DNA from: Protula sp. h YS-2021
Taxonomy: Eukaryota; Annelida; Polychaeta; Sabellida; Serpulidae
Assembly (NCBI GenBank): GCA_949752745.1
Contig: OX457029.1
Coordinates: 41,232,500 to 41,296,499 of the forward strand
Length of the DNA stretch: 64,000 nucleotides
Direction: 5' to 3'
In this document: positions 25,378 through 53,899 of the stretch, in pieces
Position numbering within the stretch: the first letter of the stretch is position 1
How the letters are laid out: each line of letters opens with the position of its first letter
The notes under the pieces: model-generated
What the model saw: only the letters and a program-made list of their open reading frames with translations
The model's database searches: none
Told to the model about the DNA's origin: nothing
Program-made: the position numbers and the translations under genes

Positions 25378-26428
25378 TTTCTTTTTATCTTCTTAATGAT
25401 AGGGTGACAGAGCGTTAAACTATTCTACAGGTTTTAGGTATTCGGAAGGTCCCTGTTGACTTCAGAAAATAAGTACGTTTTATTCTTTTTCTGTGCAAAA
25501 GATTCGTAACAGTGGGCAGACTGGTGAAACACAAAGCTGGGGGAAGGTGGGAGCGTTAGTGTTGTTAGAGAAACGCTGGAAGAATCACACTTGGCCGGAA
25601 AGAGTTTCGAACAAATCCTGGTTAATACTGGTCTGCTCAAAAAGATCGCTGACTGTCGGGGGAAATGGGAGAGGAGATTTGGGTAATAAAGTCTTTTGGG
25701 GCAGCATATGTCCAGCCACACTCAGGCGGGATGAAACAGAAATGTTATAAAGGCTCAAACACCCTCCCTCCCCTCCCCCTTAATTTTAACCTCAGAAGTG
25801 GATTTAGACTTTAAAAGACCAAATCTGAACCTTCTTCTTCCAAGTGGATCAATTCACTAATCCTCAGCTTAAGATTACATACTAGGTAAATGCATTTCTC
25901 TTTAAGGTGATAAAGGTTGCAAGTAACAGGCTGCACTTTTCACTTCTTTACTGACGATGCAGGTAAATATGGAATGAGATCACTGATATAATAATATATG
26001 TACTGAAATTCAGTAACTGATACCATTTTTTTTGTATTGAAGATGCAGCATCAGTACAAAGTAATCTTCATATTCGCAAATGACCAGCTCATAACTGATG
26101 CAAGCAAATGAAAGACAGGATGATAAAAGACAGGCCCTTTGTCAATGTCAGTATCAGAAATAAAATAATTATGTGGCGACACCACAAATTGTTTCAGTCA
26201 GTTCTATTAATAAAAAAAAAATTATTGTTTTTAACATAAGACAATAAGGGAGGATGCATATTTTGGGGATATCGTAAATTATTGAACAAAACAACTTAAT
26301 AAACGAAAAAGACATTCATATCAAATTTGGAATTGATATCACTGAATAATTGCCAGTAAAAGGGTATCAGTTATTAACTTTGGAACAGTGGAATTATATC
26401 GTGTAGTAAATGAACATGATGAAGGCAA

Positions 26429-41557
<15,129 letters not shown>

Positions 41558-42178
41558 TTTCTTTGTAGTGTTAGAGTAGAAGTGAGCTGTCAGCTTCTAT
41601 CAGTCTTCTTTTTGTGATGGGTTCCAGCCCGACTGGTGTTTTCGATAAAACCTGAAATAAAGTTTCAAATTTCATGTATGCTCATTTTTAAATTGCATAA
41701 TGCGAGGAAACATTTTTTATCAAAAACAAATAAAATTCAAAGAAAATCTAATAAGGAATTACATGTACATTACATTTTGAAATGTTATGTTACAAGTAAA
41801 TCATCCACAAGTCAGATTCGTTTGGTACAATAATCCGATCACTGCTGGTTGTCATATTGTCTGATGTCCCCTTCACGTACCTTGCACGAGTTTTCCGTTC
41901 GCCGAAGAAATCGGTTTAGCAAGGAAGCGAGAACGAATTCTATTTATATCTCTCCATCCTGTCTCGTCACTTCCTGGGTGACGCTATGAAATAGAAGCAC
42001 GTTTATACAAGTGGCGAGTACTTGGGAGTTGTTTGGGCAGCCCACATAAACAACGGTGCAATTGTCTGTAACTGAATGATGCAATATTGTGCATGAAAAT
42101 CTTCTACACATGCCTTTTTTTTATATTTCCTTGGAAAGGATGCAGTCACGTCGACAGGAACATCTGCATAAAAATGTA

Positions 42179-43413
42179 CAGCAAAACCTGTCCCAAGGAC
42201 ACCATGCATAGTAGGGACACCTGGGAATTAAGGACAGTTCACGCCAGACTGTTTTAAAATCTCATTGGCTTCATACAAAGAAGACCTGTACAATAAAGAC
42301 ATCTAGCTATTAATGACTAGGGGCAAAATTTTGGTCCGCAACTCAAGTTTTACACTGAAGTCGGCTTGTGTATTAAGAATAGCAGTCTTGTGTTTAATAA
42401 AGTAAATAACGAACATAAGCCGCTTTGCACGTTGCAGAGTATTGTTTGCCTAAACTCAGTGCCTACCCCTTCCAGAGTACATCGTATCAAGCTACTCTAG
42501 AGGGGTGTTGTGGGATGTGTTGTGGGAGGTGGCCGAATTAATTCCAATTTTTGGCTGGTCTCCTGTTCGTTGAATTTATTGTGCACCCGAGCTCAGACAT
42601 AATCCCCGCACTTAGCAATATGTATAAAAGCCTGCTTTCAAAAAGCAATTGCAATTGAAAAATAGGAGGTACCCAAAGAAAGAGAAATGAATTGTTGCTT
42701 TCAGAAAAAGTGAAAATTACCAAAAGTGGTGAAGGACAAAGTATAAGACAACTAGCAGATAAGTTTAGTGTTAGTAAAACGCAAATTACAAGTATTTTGA
42801 AAAGTTTAGTGAAATCGTGAAGCGGAGCGAAAATTCCAAGCTGGTACAGACGCAGCTTCGAATGCCGGAGACCAACGTGAGAGAGCTGCGCCACCGAGCA
42901 TTGGAATAGCGGACGCCAGACGTGGCATCGGCGAACTGGTCCAGTTTTTTCATGCTCATCCGACATGTCCACTTTTACCGAATCGTTGTACGGAACAAGG
43001 AATCTTTTCTCGATAAAACAACTCTAAATAATTGAGAATAGAGGTCACCAGACGAAAAGCGAGTACTTTTCTTCCCAAAGTCCTCAAGTCTGGTCAAATA
43101 GAAAAAATTTAGAGGGTTGCAGCTATGATATATTTACCGTTTTAAAGAATTAACTTGTGTAGTGTATGTGTAGTGGTAGAAATTCGCTGTTGATATGATG
43201 AACTGTTTATTTCAGTGTTTAGCTTTATTATATATTTTCTTCTTATTGTATGAAGGGGCGTAAGAAACAAACAAAGAAATAAAGATTTATTATGGTTAGT
43301 TATTTCTGTTTTTGATCCTCAAACAAACCCTCCACCTGTGTATTAGGGACACATCCATATCAGGGACAAAAAGGCTCAGTCAGTCAAGTGTCCTTAATAC
43401 ACAGGTTTTACTG
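42179..43413 (+). mobile_element. Tigger/pogo-type DNA transposon relic, copy 1
   Basis: Bounded by TA at 42177-42178 and 43414-43415. The ends are CAGCAAAACCTGTCCCAAGG and, inverted, CAGTAAAACCTGTGTATTAAGG, typical of pogo/Tigger termini, and 'agggacac' motifs repeat near both ends. The interior keeps transposase traces: an N-terminal helix-turn-helix (42683-42820) and a C-terminal ADARRGIGELVQF segment near 42910. It is deleted and broken. A second copy, in inverse orientation, is at 51388-52265. Confidence 0.85.
42683..42820 (+). pseudogene. Tigger transposase N-terminal HTH fragment
   Basis: The frame reads LLLSEKVKITKSGEGQSIRQ and continues with LADKFSVSKTQITSILKS before a stop. This is the CENP-B/pogo-type DNA-binding HTH at the start of Tigger transposases. 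The DDE domain is missing. Confidence 0.75.
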
Positions 43414-43415
43414 TA

Positions 43416-44158
43416 CCTCAGCCCCGTCCGATCAAATGTCTGGATTCTCTGCTGCTTTGTGTGTCAGAACGGTTTGTTTTAAGTTTTCATAGATTACCAT
43501 TCACTATCATGTCATTATCTTCTGTTATTTATAGTTGTCATTGCTTCAGTTTATGTCTGTAATTGCAAAATAAAAATTATATGTCCCTATCAGATTAATA
43601 GTGAGCTGCATGTTTTGTGGGAGTTGGAAGAGTGGGTGGGGAGCCATAGATCTAAATATTTTAAATCAATTAACTTGGCTCTTTTGTCCCCAGGTAGTTA
43701 AAAAATAATAAGCAAAAACATGCCGATGTTGTTATTATCATTTAGAAATGATGGTATTTCCGCCAACAAATGTTCGCACAGCTCAGTGCTATAAAACAAA
43801 CTATCTCATGAACTTTTCTTGTACAAGACTGATGGTTCATTTTTCTTACTACTGGTAAAATAGTTTTCGAACAGGGTCTCTTAATACCTACAAAACTGAT
43901 ATCGTCTTCTGGGATGCAGTTGCATAGATCTCCTCTCTCAATTCCTTTCCTTTCTTTTTAATGCTAGTTATATTTCGCGTTTAACCGGAGTATCGTCCGG
44001 CCCTTCCTTGGCTTTCAGGTATTGTGTAACGATTTTAATATTACAATTTTTAGCTACTTTCTATGATGCAAATTTGCGGGTAAATGCTCTCTATGTTTGT
44101 GTGAACGGTCACTTTTTAGTCATTCAACAAATTCATGTTCATTAAAAAGCATTCAGAC
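43416..44158. other. Spacer, no genes recognised
   Basis: AT-rich, without clear repeats or conserved coding segments. Confidence 0.4.
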
Positions 44159-45071
<913 letters not shown>

Positions 45072-45113
45072 TAGTAGTAGTAGTAGTAGTAGTAGTACTA
45101 GTAGTAATAATAT
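45072..45113. repeat. (TAG)n microsatellite
   Basis: About 12 triplets, interrupted once, directly abutting the right end of the palindrome-rich element. Confidence 0.9.
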
Positions 45114-48100
45114 GTTTGTTGGGTGAAGTTTCAAATGCCTGTCTGAGAAATCGCCTTGGGCCTGCTGTACCCTGTTCCACAGTTTATTTCACTCTAATTG
45201 TTGTTTTACAGTGGAAGCCTTCCAAGAATTGAGTCATATGAACTGAAAATATAACCAGATATGCGATAGCAAAATTATTGTCTAATTCGCAGTCGATATA
45301 TTATTCATTATAATAACAACTCAGTGATAGTTATGGTTCCGTGTCACTTTACAGTGATGGTTTATCATACATTGTTTATCAGGCACTGTTTACTGATTAA
45401 ATTATTCATAATTCTTTTATTTATAAAAGCGACAATTAGGTGATTAGGCTTCATCTGATTTTGATCAAAGCATCCGGAAGCTTCGGAATGTCTACTTTTA
45501 TTTCCACTTTTTTTTTTTGACAACGTGAGATATTACATAATCCAGAATGAGGACGGCGGACATGCTCATGAACGTCACTTCCGGTTATAGAAATGGGTTA
45601 ATGAACCATTTACTTTTCCTGGAACTGACTTCGGGTGATGTTGAGAGGGAACAGGAAGGGGATTGAAGGGGACTCGTCCGTGTATGAGTTTTGAATGTTA
45701 TTTGTTACTATAGCTTTTGCACATTCCTCAAAACAGCCTTCGTTCTCTGATTAATTCGCATCTTATAATTTCGTATGTCATAATTTCGTATCTGGGCACT
45801 GGATTCAGTAGTCCCTCTCTAATTTTGAAACACCGATTTTGCATGTGGACAGTAGACACTGAGCATTTTTTCTCAACACTGGAAAGCCGATTATCGCATA
45901 TTTCGGGGCCATTATACGCTCCTCATAGCAGATTTTGTTTATTTCCCTTTTTTAACTTTCATTTTATAACCAATTTATTGAATAAAGACCATGGTAAAAA
46001 TGGGAGAAAAAAAACACAGGCTAAAAGCGCGAGTGTTTAGCAATTTTTATACAAAAATCGAGAGTATGTACCTTCCCTTTCTGTTGATACACTTTTATAT
46101 CAAAGAATGATTCATTTATATCAAATTTAATTAATGTTTATAGATATCGTTCATTCAGCTACTGATATCTGCAACTCAAACAATACTTTCCGCCCGTTTT
46201 ATTTGTATTTTCTAACAAAAAAAAAAAAAAAAAAGAAAAAAAGAATATATGGGTGCTGATAGCCCATCTACTTATTATCACAGTGAGTAATTGACTGCTT
46301 ACAGTATGGTCAATGCAGCACCCGCAGATATAAATACACAATAAACACACAATGCCGGTAGAAGCTTATAAAACTAGAGAATTTCCTCCACTAGCGTGAC
46401 TAATTAATTCTTACTTGGAAACTTCATTTCCAAATGGATACATTTTATTAGACATTCCGAAAGTTTATTCCATTTTTGTTTTTAGTCTCATTTTCGTCAA
46501 AGGTGACCTCCAGAAAACTCCTCCCAGGCTATTTCATGTAGGAAGAGGAAATTTGGCACACATATAGAGGATGATGAGAAACCGTGGAATCTTAAAGATG
46601 AGGTCAAAATGAGGTCAAAGGTCATGTGGCCTGTGTATCTCGAAAACCATTAACGATAGGTCGATATTTAATCTTGTGGCTTTTCCAAGATTGTCGATCA
46701 TTCCGCTATCTGGCGGACTTCGGTTTAGTTTGATAAAGGAATTGTTGAAAGTATCTCAGAATATGTACAAATGTTCCAACTATCCGCAAATAGGACCACA
46801 TCAGAAGTAAGACCACTTTTAAGTAGTCCCAATCTACTTGTCTTCAAAATAACGCTCCCCAAAAAAAATGATAGAAAAAAAAAAAGAAACGTTCACTACG
46901 GGAATCGGACCAGTAAAATAGTAACAAGAACCTATTTCTCAAAGGCGAAATATTAAACACTTGGCCAAAAAATATTTTTAAAGACCACTTTCTTCCTTTG
47001 AATAAAATTTTAAAAACTTTTCAGCCTGATTTTGGTTTGCTTTAACTTTGCAGACAAGCATTGTTTTTTTTTCAGAATGCCAACCTTTATAACAAACTTT
47101 TTTGCTAGTTCCAAACTTCTTAAAAAATCAGTTTTGCTACTTACTCTATTCAACGCCATCCTTGCCCCATCATTTTTTACTCTTGACAGTAATCGGATTC
47201 CTGTGTCTTCTCTTCCACCTAGGGCCACGAAACTTGGGACTTAGGTAGAACTTGATATGAACGTGTGCATTTTCACTTTCGATTTCGATTTCGTTTTCTT
47301 GTTTACAACGCCATGTAAAAAGAGTGTATTTTTTGCAAGTAAACGCGGAGCATTTAACGCACAGCACAGAACACTACACAGCTGATCAGCTTTGTACGAG
47401 CTCTCACTGCGTAAATAGATAACGCGGCGTATGCCTGATCAGTCAATAAAACCTAAGTCAACAAAAACCAAACACTACTCGGCTTATAAGACGCATTCAA
47501 GCTGTGTTGTTTGCTAATATATTTAGCTGGTATTAAGTTATTAGTCTGTGGAGTTTTTTTCTTGTCAAGTGTTTAACATTTCGCTAGCGAAATACGGTTC
47601 TAGTTAGCATCTGCAAATAAAACACACAGCAGGTGCACAGCCTCAGATCAAAAACCACATATGTGTGAAATTTGGTTGTTCTAGGGTCGATATGGCCAGA
47701 AGAGTAATGAAGACAAAATGACGGATCAGTGAAGAGAAAAAAGGTCCGAAATATTTGCTTTGTACAGCTTCAGTATACTCTTTGTCAGTCTTCCACTTGC
47801 CAAGTGTTAATAACAAACCCTCACAGATAGCACAGTCCCCAACCTGAATTGAAAATCCAAGATGGCTGCCATTCTGATCTTGAAACTGGATCAAAGTCAA
47901 AAACAAAAATAACAGGTATCCACTACTACAAATTATCTATAAACCAAGTATTGTAGGTAGGAACCGGATTATCATGGTGTGTGTAACAGCCGGCGATGGA
48001 AGACAGGCAGAAAGACGACTCCGAAGACAGACAGACAGGCAGACGGACAGACAAACGGACAGACAAACATTCATAGTTATAGGCCACTTCCGGGACCTAA

Positions 48101-48672
48101 AGCCCGCTTGGGGGCTGAAACAACCAGCATTCGGGAAGCGCCAAATGTCACAGCAATTTCAGTATTAAGTATCAATTTGACGTTTATTAAAAAAAAGCCA
48201 TTACACACAGTTGCCGTTTAAATACATATTTATGTGGTTTGGATCACTTTCATAGCAAACAGTGATTAATGACCATTATACGCTTGAAACAGGCTCGAAA
48301 AATCCTGGTTATATTACAAAGAGGCTGTGGTTTTATAAAACAGCACACATGCAGCAAAACACTGATCGAATTCCAAAAAGATAGACCTGATATGAAGTTC
48401 CTGGAATTAATGCAGAAAATAAGTGAGCTGATTCGTTCAAAAATTTTGGAAAATTGTATAATAAGTATATGTGCAAGACTGATTTTTACATTTTTTGTCA
48501 GGCCCTATAGGTTTCAAGAAACACAAAAATGTTGGGCCATTAACCTTAAAACAAAAGTCATACCAATGACAAAGTTTTACATGATGTTATACTGTAAGTG
48601 CATATTGAAATTAAAAATCAGTTCTAATTCCCATATTTGGAAGTATTATTTTAACCTTTGGCTTGTTACACA
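45114..48672. other. Gene-poor stretch with dispersed repeats
   Basis: Includes the 46497-46590 copy of the repeat also seen inverted at 37.2 kb. An A run lies at 46218-46243, 'cacgaaacttggga' repeat-like sequence near 47220, and a (ACAGACGG)n-type microsatellite at 48024-48068. Frames at 45717-46040, 47643-47906 and 48269-48709 have no recognisable domain, and the last is AT-rich without codon structure. Confidence 0.45.
48024..48068. repeat. (ACAGACAG/ACGGACAG)n microsatellite
   Basis: About five imperfect 8-base units in a longer purine-rich repeat. Confidence 0.85.
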
Positions 48673-48790
48673 GGGTGTAGGAAAAAATGGTAACGGAAAA
48701 AAATGGTAACGGAAAAAATGGTCACGGAAATAACGGTAAACGGAAAAAATGGGAAACGGAAAAAGGTAAGGTGCTGAAAACGGAAAAATG
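48673..48790 (+). mobile_element. Single arm of a foldback element related to 18942-19540
   Basis: Begins GGGTGTAGGAAAAAATGGTA and continues as iterated ATGGTAACGGAAAA units, the same opening and motif as the element in GOT1 intron 6 with T for C. No inverted partner arm is visible downstream; a LINE 3' end follows directly. Confidence 0.7.
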
Positions 48791-48849
48791 GTAACAATAA
48801 AAAAGGCATTGAAAGTCACAAAGTCTGTACAGCCTGTCTTGCAATTGCG

Positions 48850-49205
48850 AGTAAGGTCTCAAACCCAAATCCTGCTGGTGACCGAAGTTTTAGTGTGTGT
48901 GCTCCTAAAATTTGGACTAGTCTACCGGCCACCGTAAGAAATTGTAAAACAATCCCCTCAGTTTAAGAGTCAACTTAAAACCTTTTTATTCGATAGAGAT
49001 TTTTACTAAATGTCTGTGATCTTTTATCTAATCTGTCGTCTAGTCTGTAACTCAGTATTAGTTTTATTTGTTCTACATTTATCACTATACTGTGTATATG
49101 TATTTTTTGTTTAAACAACGTAATTTGCTTTTTACACTGTACAGCGCTTTGAGCAGTCTGTTGGATATACGCGCTTTACAAAAGTTTCATCGTATCGTAT
49201 CACAT
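48850..49205 (+). pseudogene. CR1-like LINE 3' end (reverse transcriptase C-terminus and tail)
   Basis: 48877 onward reads GDRSFSVCAPKIWTSLPATV, then after one frameshift QFKSQLKTFLFDRDFY and a stop at 49007-49009. This is the usual C-terminal end of CR1/L2-clade reverse transcriptases. The 3' UTR has the family-typical 'gtacagcgctttgagcag...cgctttacaa', and the copy ends in repeated 'atcgt' units near 49190-49202. It is 5'-truncated, as normal for LINEs. Confidence 0.85.
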
Positions 49206-49208
49206 ACC

Positions 49209-49415
49209 GCATTGCCATCACCTTAATGCATTCTCAGCATCTTATGTGTTCTCAGCACCTCACTTTATTCTTTTTTCTCACTGCTTTCTCAGAACCTTCT
49301 CAGCGCCATACGGTGTTCTCATTACCTTAATGCGATGTCAGGACCGCACTGCGTTCTCATTACCTTCAACGTTCTCAGCACCTTATTCTGTTCTTAGAAC
49401 CTTACTGCGTTCTCT
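49209..49415. repeat. Diverged minisatellite, about 28 bp
   Basis: Imperfect repetition of 'ttctcagcaccttactgcg'-like units. The plus-strand frame at 49246-49437 is an artefact. Confidence 0.75.
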
Positions 49416-50124
49416 TAGTCAGCAATTACGTTGTTAAAAAGTGTCATTTCAGCTTTGTTGTTATTTTCTTCGTCTTTCTGTACTTAATTGGAATTTATTT
49501 CAGTGAAGTTAAAAACGCTTTTTGATATAACACGAGACGATGGCGCTTGAACGAGCTTTCTTCGTTGAAAGGGCACAGAATTGTCAGTGTTTTGTAGCAT
49601 TAATAAAAGAAAGAAAAGCTTTCACCATCCTATATACATTGAAATATTTAGCAAGAAGTGCATTCTAGGCCTAAAATTAATTTGTAAGATGAGTTTTTGT
49701 TGCAAATTACTATATAAAATTTGTATTTCCTTAATGGCCATTTGGTGTAGCGCCAGTAACATCCGATATGCTCACTACTTTGCTATATATTATTTATAGA
49801 ATGGCATTACGAAAGCACTCGCTAAAATGAATGGACAGCATATTTGCTGTTATCGCACTTATGCAGTTAGAGAATCTCAACGAGCTGCTATAAATCAGCA
49901 TATAACTTATCTTTTCAGCAATACTTGTGCTTTAAATACCTCGTTTAATGTACTTCCTCTTGTACAATTCATTACAGTCAGATGCAGCAAAACCATTGTA
50001 ACTTGTTTCAGCTTAAAGTGATTATTTACAGGCATGAAGTAGAGAGTTAGAACTATAAAAAGTTTATCGCTTTTTGTGTAAATATAATGAAATTGTAAAC
50101 TGTCTTCATTATTCAAATGTGACA
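49416..50124. other. Spacer, no genes recognised
   Basis: AT-rich DNA with short frames lacking motifs. Confidence 0.4.
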
Positions 50125-50990
50125 GAACAGCACGCCATGTAATGCCTATAACAGCACGCCACGTAATGTCTATATCAGCACGCCACGTAATGCATGTGAC
50201 AGCGTGTCATGTAATGTGTGTAACAGCGTGTCATGGAATATATGTAACAACATGCCACGTAATGCATGTAACAGTGTGTCATATAATGTGTGTAACAGTG
50301 TCATATATGTGTAAGAGCATGTCATGTAATGTGTGTAGCAGCCTATCATGTAATGTGTGTTAAAGCTTGTCATACATTTTGTGTAAAAACTTCTCACGTA
50401 ATGTGTACAACAGCGCGTTATGTAATGTGTGTAACTGTGTCTCATATAATTTTTGTGACGGTGTGTCATGTAATTTGGATAGCAGCGAGGTATATAATGT
50501 GTGCAACAGCAAGGCACGTATTGTATGTAACATCAAGTCATGTAATGCATGTAACAGCGTATCATGCAATGTGTGTAACACCTGTCATGCACTTTGGGTA
50601 ACAACGTGTCATGTAAAGTGTGTAGCAGCGTGTCATGCAATGTAATTCGTGTAACAGTGTGTTATGAAATGTGTAACAGCGTGTTATGTAATGTGTGTAA
50701 CAGCGTGTCATACAATTCGTGTAACAGTGTGCTATTTAATGTGAAACAGCGTGTTATGTAATGTGTGTAATAGCGTGTCATGTAATTTTGCAACAGCGTA
50801 TCATGTAATGTGTGTAACAGCTGTCATGTAAAGTGTGTAACAGCGTGTCATGTAAAGTGTGTAACAGCGTGTCATACAATTCGTGTAGCAGTGTGTTATG
50901 TAATGTGTAACAGCATGTTATGTAATGTATGTAATAGCGTGTCATGTAATTTGTGCAACAGCTGTCATGTAATATGTGTAACAACATTTT
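50125..50990. repeat. 24-bp minisatellite, about 35 copies
   Basis: The unit is close to gtgtgtaacagcgtgtcatg plus four bases; cleanest copies lie at 50810-50880, diverging outward, with some shortened units. The 24-base period gives eight-residue Cys/His-rich repeats in several frames on both strands, which I regard as artefacts. Confidence 0.9.
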
Positions 50991-51385
50991 ACTGCGGCCG
51001 CAACTGTATTGCAGATGGACATTGTGCATTTGTTACATAAATTGCCATCAATATTTCATGGTCCTTATTCCTTCCATTTTTCTTATTTTGCCACGACAAA
51101 AATACATATATTTTAACAGTAATGTGTCATTCAGTTCAAAACTTGGCAGTGACACTTTTCTGCAGTAATTAGCTACAGCAGTGTGTAATGTACTTGTTAA
51201 GACATGTTAAGTTATCGCCCTTCGCCGATGAACTCACTTAAATGAGTCGTTTACTAAAATAACGGGTAAATCAAAAGTAAGGAGAGTTGTCTATTTACAA
51301 AAGATATTTCTGAGATTATGTGAGTGGCTGGTTAAGAAATCACTGCATCACTGTGGCACATCGTGATAACTGAAATCATCGAATG
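50991..51385. other. Spacer, no genes recognised
   Basis: Nothing beyond AT-rich sequence is seen. Confidence 0.4.
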
Positions 51386-51387
51386 TA

Positions 51388-52265
51388 CAGTAAATTCTGT
51401 ATATTAAGGACACCTAACTGACTGAGCTTTTTTGTCCCTAATAGCGAGGTGTCCCTAAAATACGGGTTGAGGCTTGATTTATGATGAAACGAAGAATGTG
51501 ACCACCAACGGTAAAGCCTTTTTTCATTCCTTCTTTTCTCACGCCCAGCCAAACAATAAGGTGAATATAAGTACATAATAATTGAAATATAAATACGTTA
51601 GTCCACCAACAGTGAATTGTACAGTTCATGCCTTTGTAAAAAAGTTCTCGATTTTTGTCTGGTGACTTTTTTCTCCATAGAGAGTTGCTTCTGAGCGATA
51701 AGATTCCTTGCTCTGTACATCAATTCTGTCAAAGTGGACATGACGGATAAGCATGAGAACTGGACCAGTTGGTCAATTGCACGTCTTGCATCGGCATATT
51801 TTATACATATTGTTAAGCCCAGAGACGGCATTTTAAACTCGGTCTATCATAATTTCAAAGAATAAGGAATTTAACTTTTGCTAGGAAGACTTAACAAACT
51901 GTTATTAATTGTGCTCCTCTAATTCCTCTTGTCTAAATACCCTCGACACCCACCCCTTGTGTGTAGCCTGATACGAGGTACTGGGGAAGGGGTAAGCACA
52001 CCCTGAAATGTTGGCAAACAATGCTCTGAAGCGGCTTATGCCCATTGTTTACTTTGAGAGACACAAAACAGCTGTCCCTAATATACAGGTTAATTACAGT
52101 GTAAAACTCGAACTTACGAGCAAAAAACTGTCCCTAGTCCTTAATAGATAGTTGTCCTTATTATACGTGTTCTAAGTACAGAAGTCAATGGGATTTAAAA
52201 AGAGACTGACGTGGACTCTCAGGTGTCCCCGACATACAGGTTGTCCTTAAGGCAGTTTTACTCTG
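51388..52265 (-). mobile_element. Tigger/pogo-type DNA transposon relic, copy 2
   Basis: Bounded by TA at 51386-51387 and 52266-52267, with CAGTAAATTCTGTATATTAAGG at one end and the matching inverted end (with a 2-base insertion) at the other. On the minus strand 51831-51600 keeps a transposase C-terminal trace, ADARRAIDQLVQF, that matches copy 1. Shared 'tgtccctaat' and 'ctcagtcagt' blocks confirm homology. It is internally deleted. Confidence 0.85.
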
Positions 52266-52549
52266 TATGAAATTATAAGGCAACAAATAAACGAAGAGTA
52301 GTTCAGACAATATGCTCATGTAAATTGGATTTTCTGAATATTTACTTCAGGTTACTTCCTCAAAAAATGTGTTTTGCTTCTCAGCCGATGTATTTCAAAC
52401 TTTTACTTTGTAAAACTTCAATCTGGATGTCCAATTTATTTAAATATTTCAGTGCTCTCAGTCACAGTAATCATCTTCGATTCTACATTTTTCAAAAGCC
52501 CTGTGTCACATTGTCTCGGGCATATTATTGCAGATGACGTACATTAAGG

Positions 52550-53053
52550 GAATCCCGGTCATCTGCCCCCCCGGTCAACTGCCCCCTGTCATCTGCCCCC
52601 CCTTTTTTTGCAACCCGGTCGACTGCCCCCGCCCCCTCCAAAGTGGAGGGGTGGTCGCTTGCCCCCTCCATATACCATTTTTTTGGGTTCTTGGCTTACA
52701 AAGACACAATAAATAAAATTATATTTATTTTATTGAATGTATTGTACCTCGATAAATTTCAGTTCACCAATAGGAAATTAATTGCAATTAGAATTGCAAT
52801 TAGTTTACGGATCAGTCTCTCCTAAGATCAATATTGATGAACAGATCAATGAAGATTAATTGTTTCAGAGACGAAGTAGACGGGGACATCACAATTGCGT
52901 AAATTAAAAAAAAATTCTACCAAAAAAAGGAAGGGGGCAGATGACGACCCCGTCAAGTTGCAGGAGGGGGGGGGGGGGGCAGACGACCGGGTTGCAAAAA
53001 AGGGGGGCAGTTGACTGGGGGGCAGTTGACCGGGGGGCAGATGACCGTTTAAC
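52550..53053. mobile_element. Foldback element with iterated GGTCATCTGCCCCCC arms and 9-bp target duplication
   Basis: Left arm (52550-52670) and right arm (52933-53053) are inverted copies built from GGTCAWCTGCCCCCC units. ACATTAAGG flanks the element on both sides (52541-52549 and 53054-53062). The core of about 260 bases has no coding capacity. The architecture is the same as the 18.9-kb element, with an unrelated sequence. Confidence 0.85.
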
Positions 53054-53062
53054 ACATTAAGG

Positions 53063-53899
53063 CCATGAGACCCAAGCATTTCATTCATACACTGAATAAT
53101 CATGTGACTCATTATGTTCTGTGTTATTTAGATTTTTCTCTTTAAAAAAATATCTTCTTTGACGGAGACTCATTAATCAGGAAAATATAATGAAGGTGCT
53201 AAGTGCTTAAGCAATTACCCTCCCACACTCGTTTAGGTTATTTGTACGTACCCCTCAACAAAAGTAGAGTAGTTGGGAGAATACAGCTGAACCTCCCCAT
53301 TACGAACATCCCAAAGCCGTCGCTCTGAAGTAGGTCTGTTGTTTGTATGTTATACTAGTATTTTATTGCAATGATATGTTTGAGTCAATAACGCACACAA
53401 ATACTGCATGCAACGATATATAAATAAATGGCAACTTTGTCACATATATTTTTAAGTTATGAATGTTGATTGAAGATAAAGATTAAATAGGTTTGTAAAT
53501 ACACTTCATGTATCGATATTTCTTTCATGTTATACGAAAAATTATGACTCAACTGTACAAAGGCCTGAGCTCTTCTTTCTGTGTCTTTTTTATTGGAGAG
53601 AGTTTTTGATTTGTTTTAAATGTATCTTTTGCTTTTTGTAAACATTTTAACACACATTTTAGCGATTCACGATATTGATTCTTGCATACCATTAGTTTAA
53701 ATGGTATCGCAACTTGGCTGTTTCCACAAGTTTGCATAAGGGCAGACTTATCCAAAAAAATTTCAAATTACATTCAAGCTGGATACAAATGTAAGACTAC
53801 AAAGATCTTTCTAGTTCACCTTTGCATAAATGCCTCCGGCACGTTTCTTAAACATAAAAAGTAAATAAACTTGATTAATATTTGTCACATTACGTGTTA
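53063..53899. other. Spacer, no genes recognised
   Basis: AT-rich; no conserved coding or repeat structure. Confidence 0.4.

Noticed and set aside
42538..42972. 144-codon minus-strand frame
   Set aside because: It lies antisense to the Tigger transposase remnant, which has recognisable coding on the plus strand.
45717..46040. 107-codon frame
   Set aside because: No motif, no splice or promoter support, surrounded by gene-poor DNA.
48269..48709. 146-codon plus-strand frame
   Set aside because: AT-rich without domain or codon structure, and it runs into a foldback arm.
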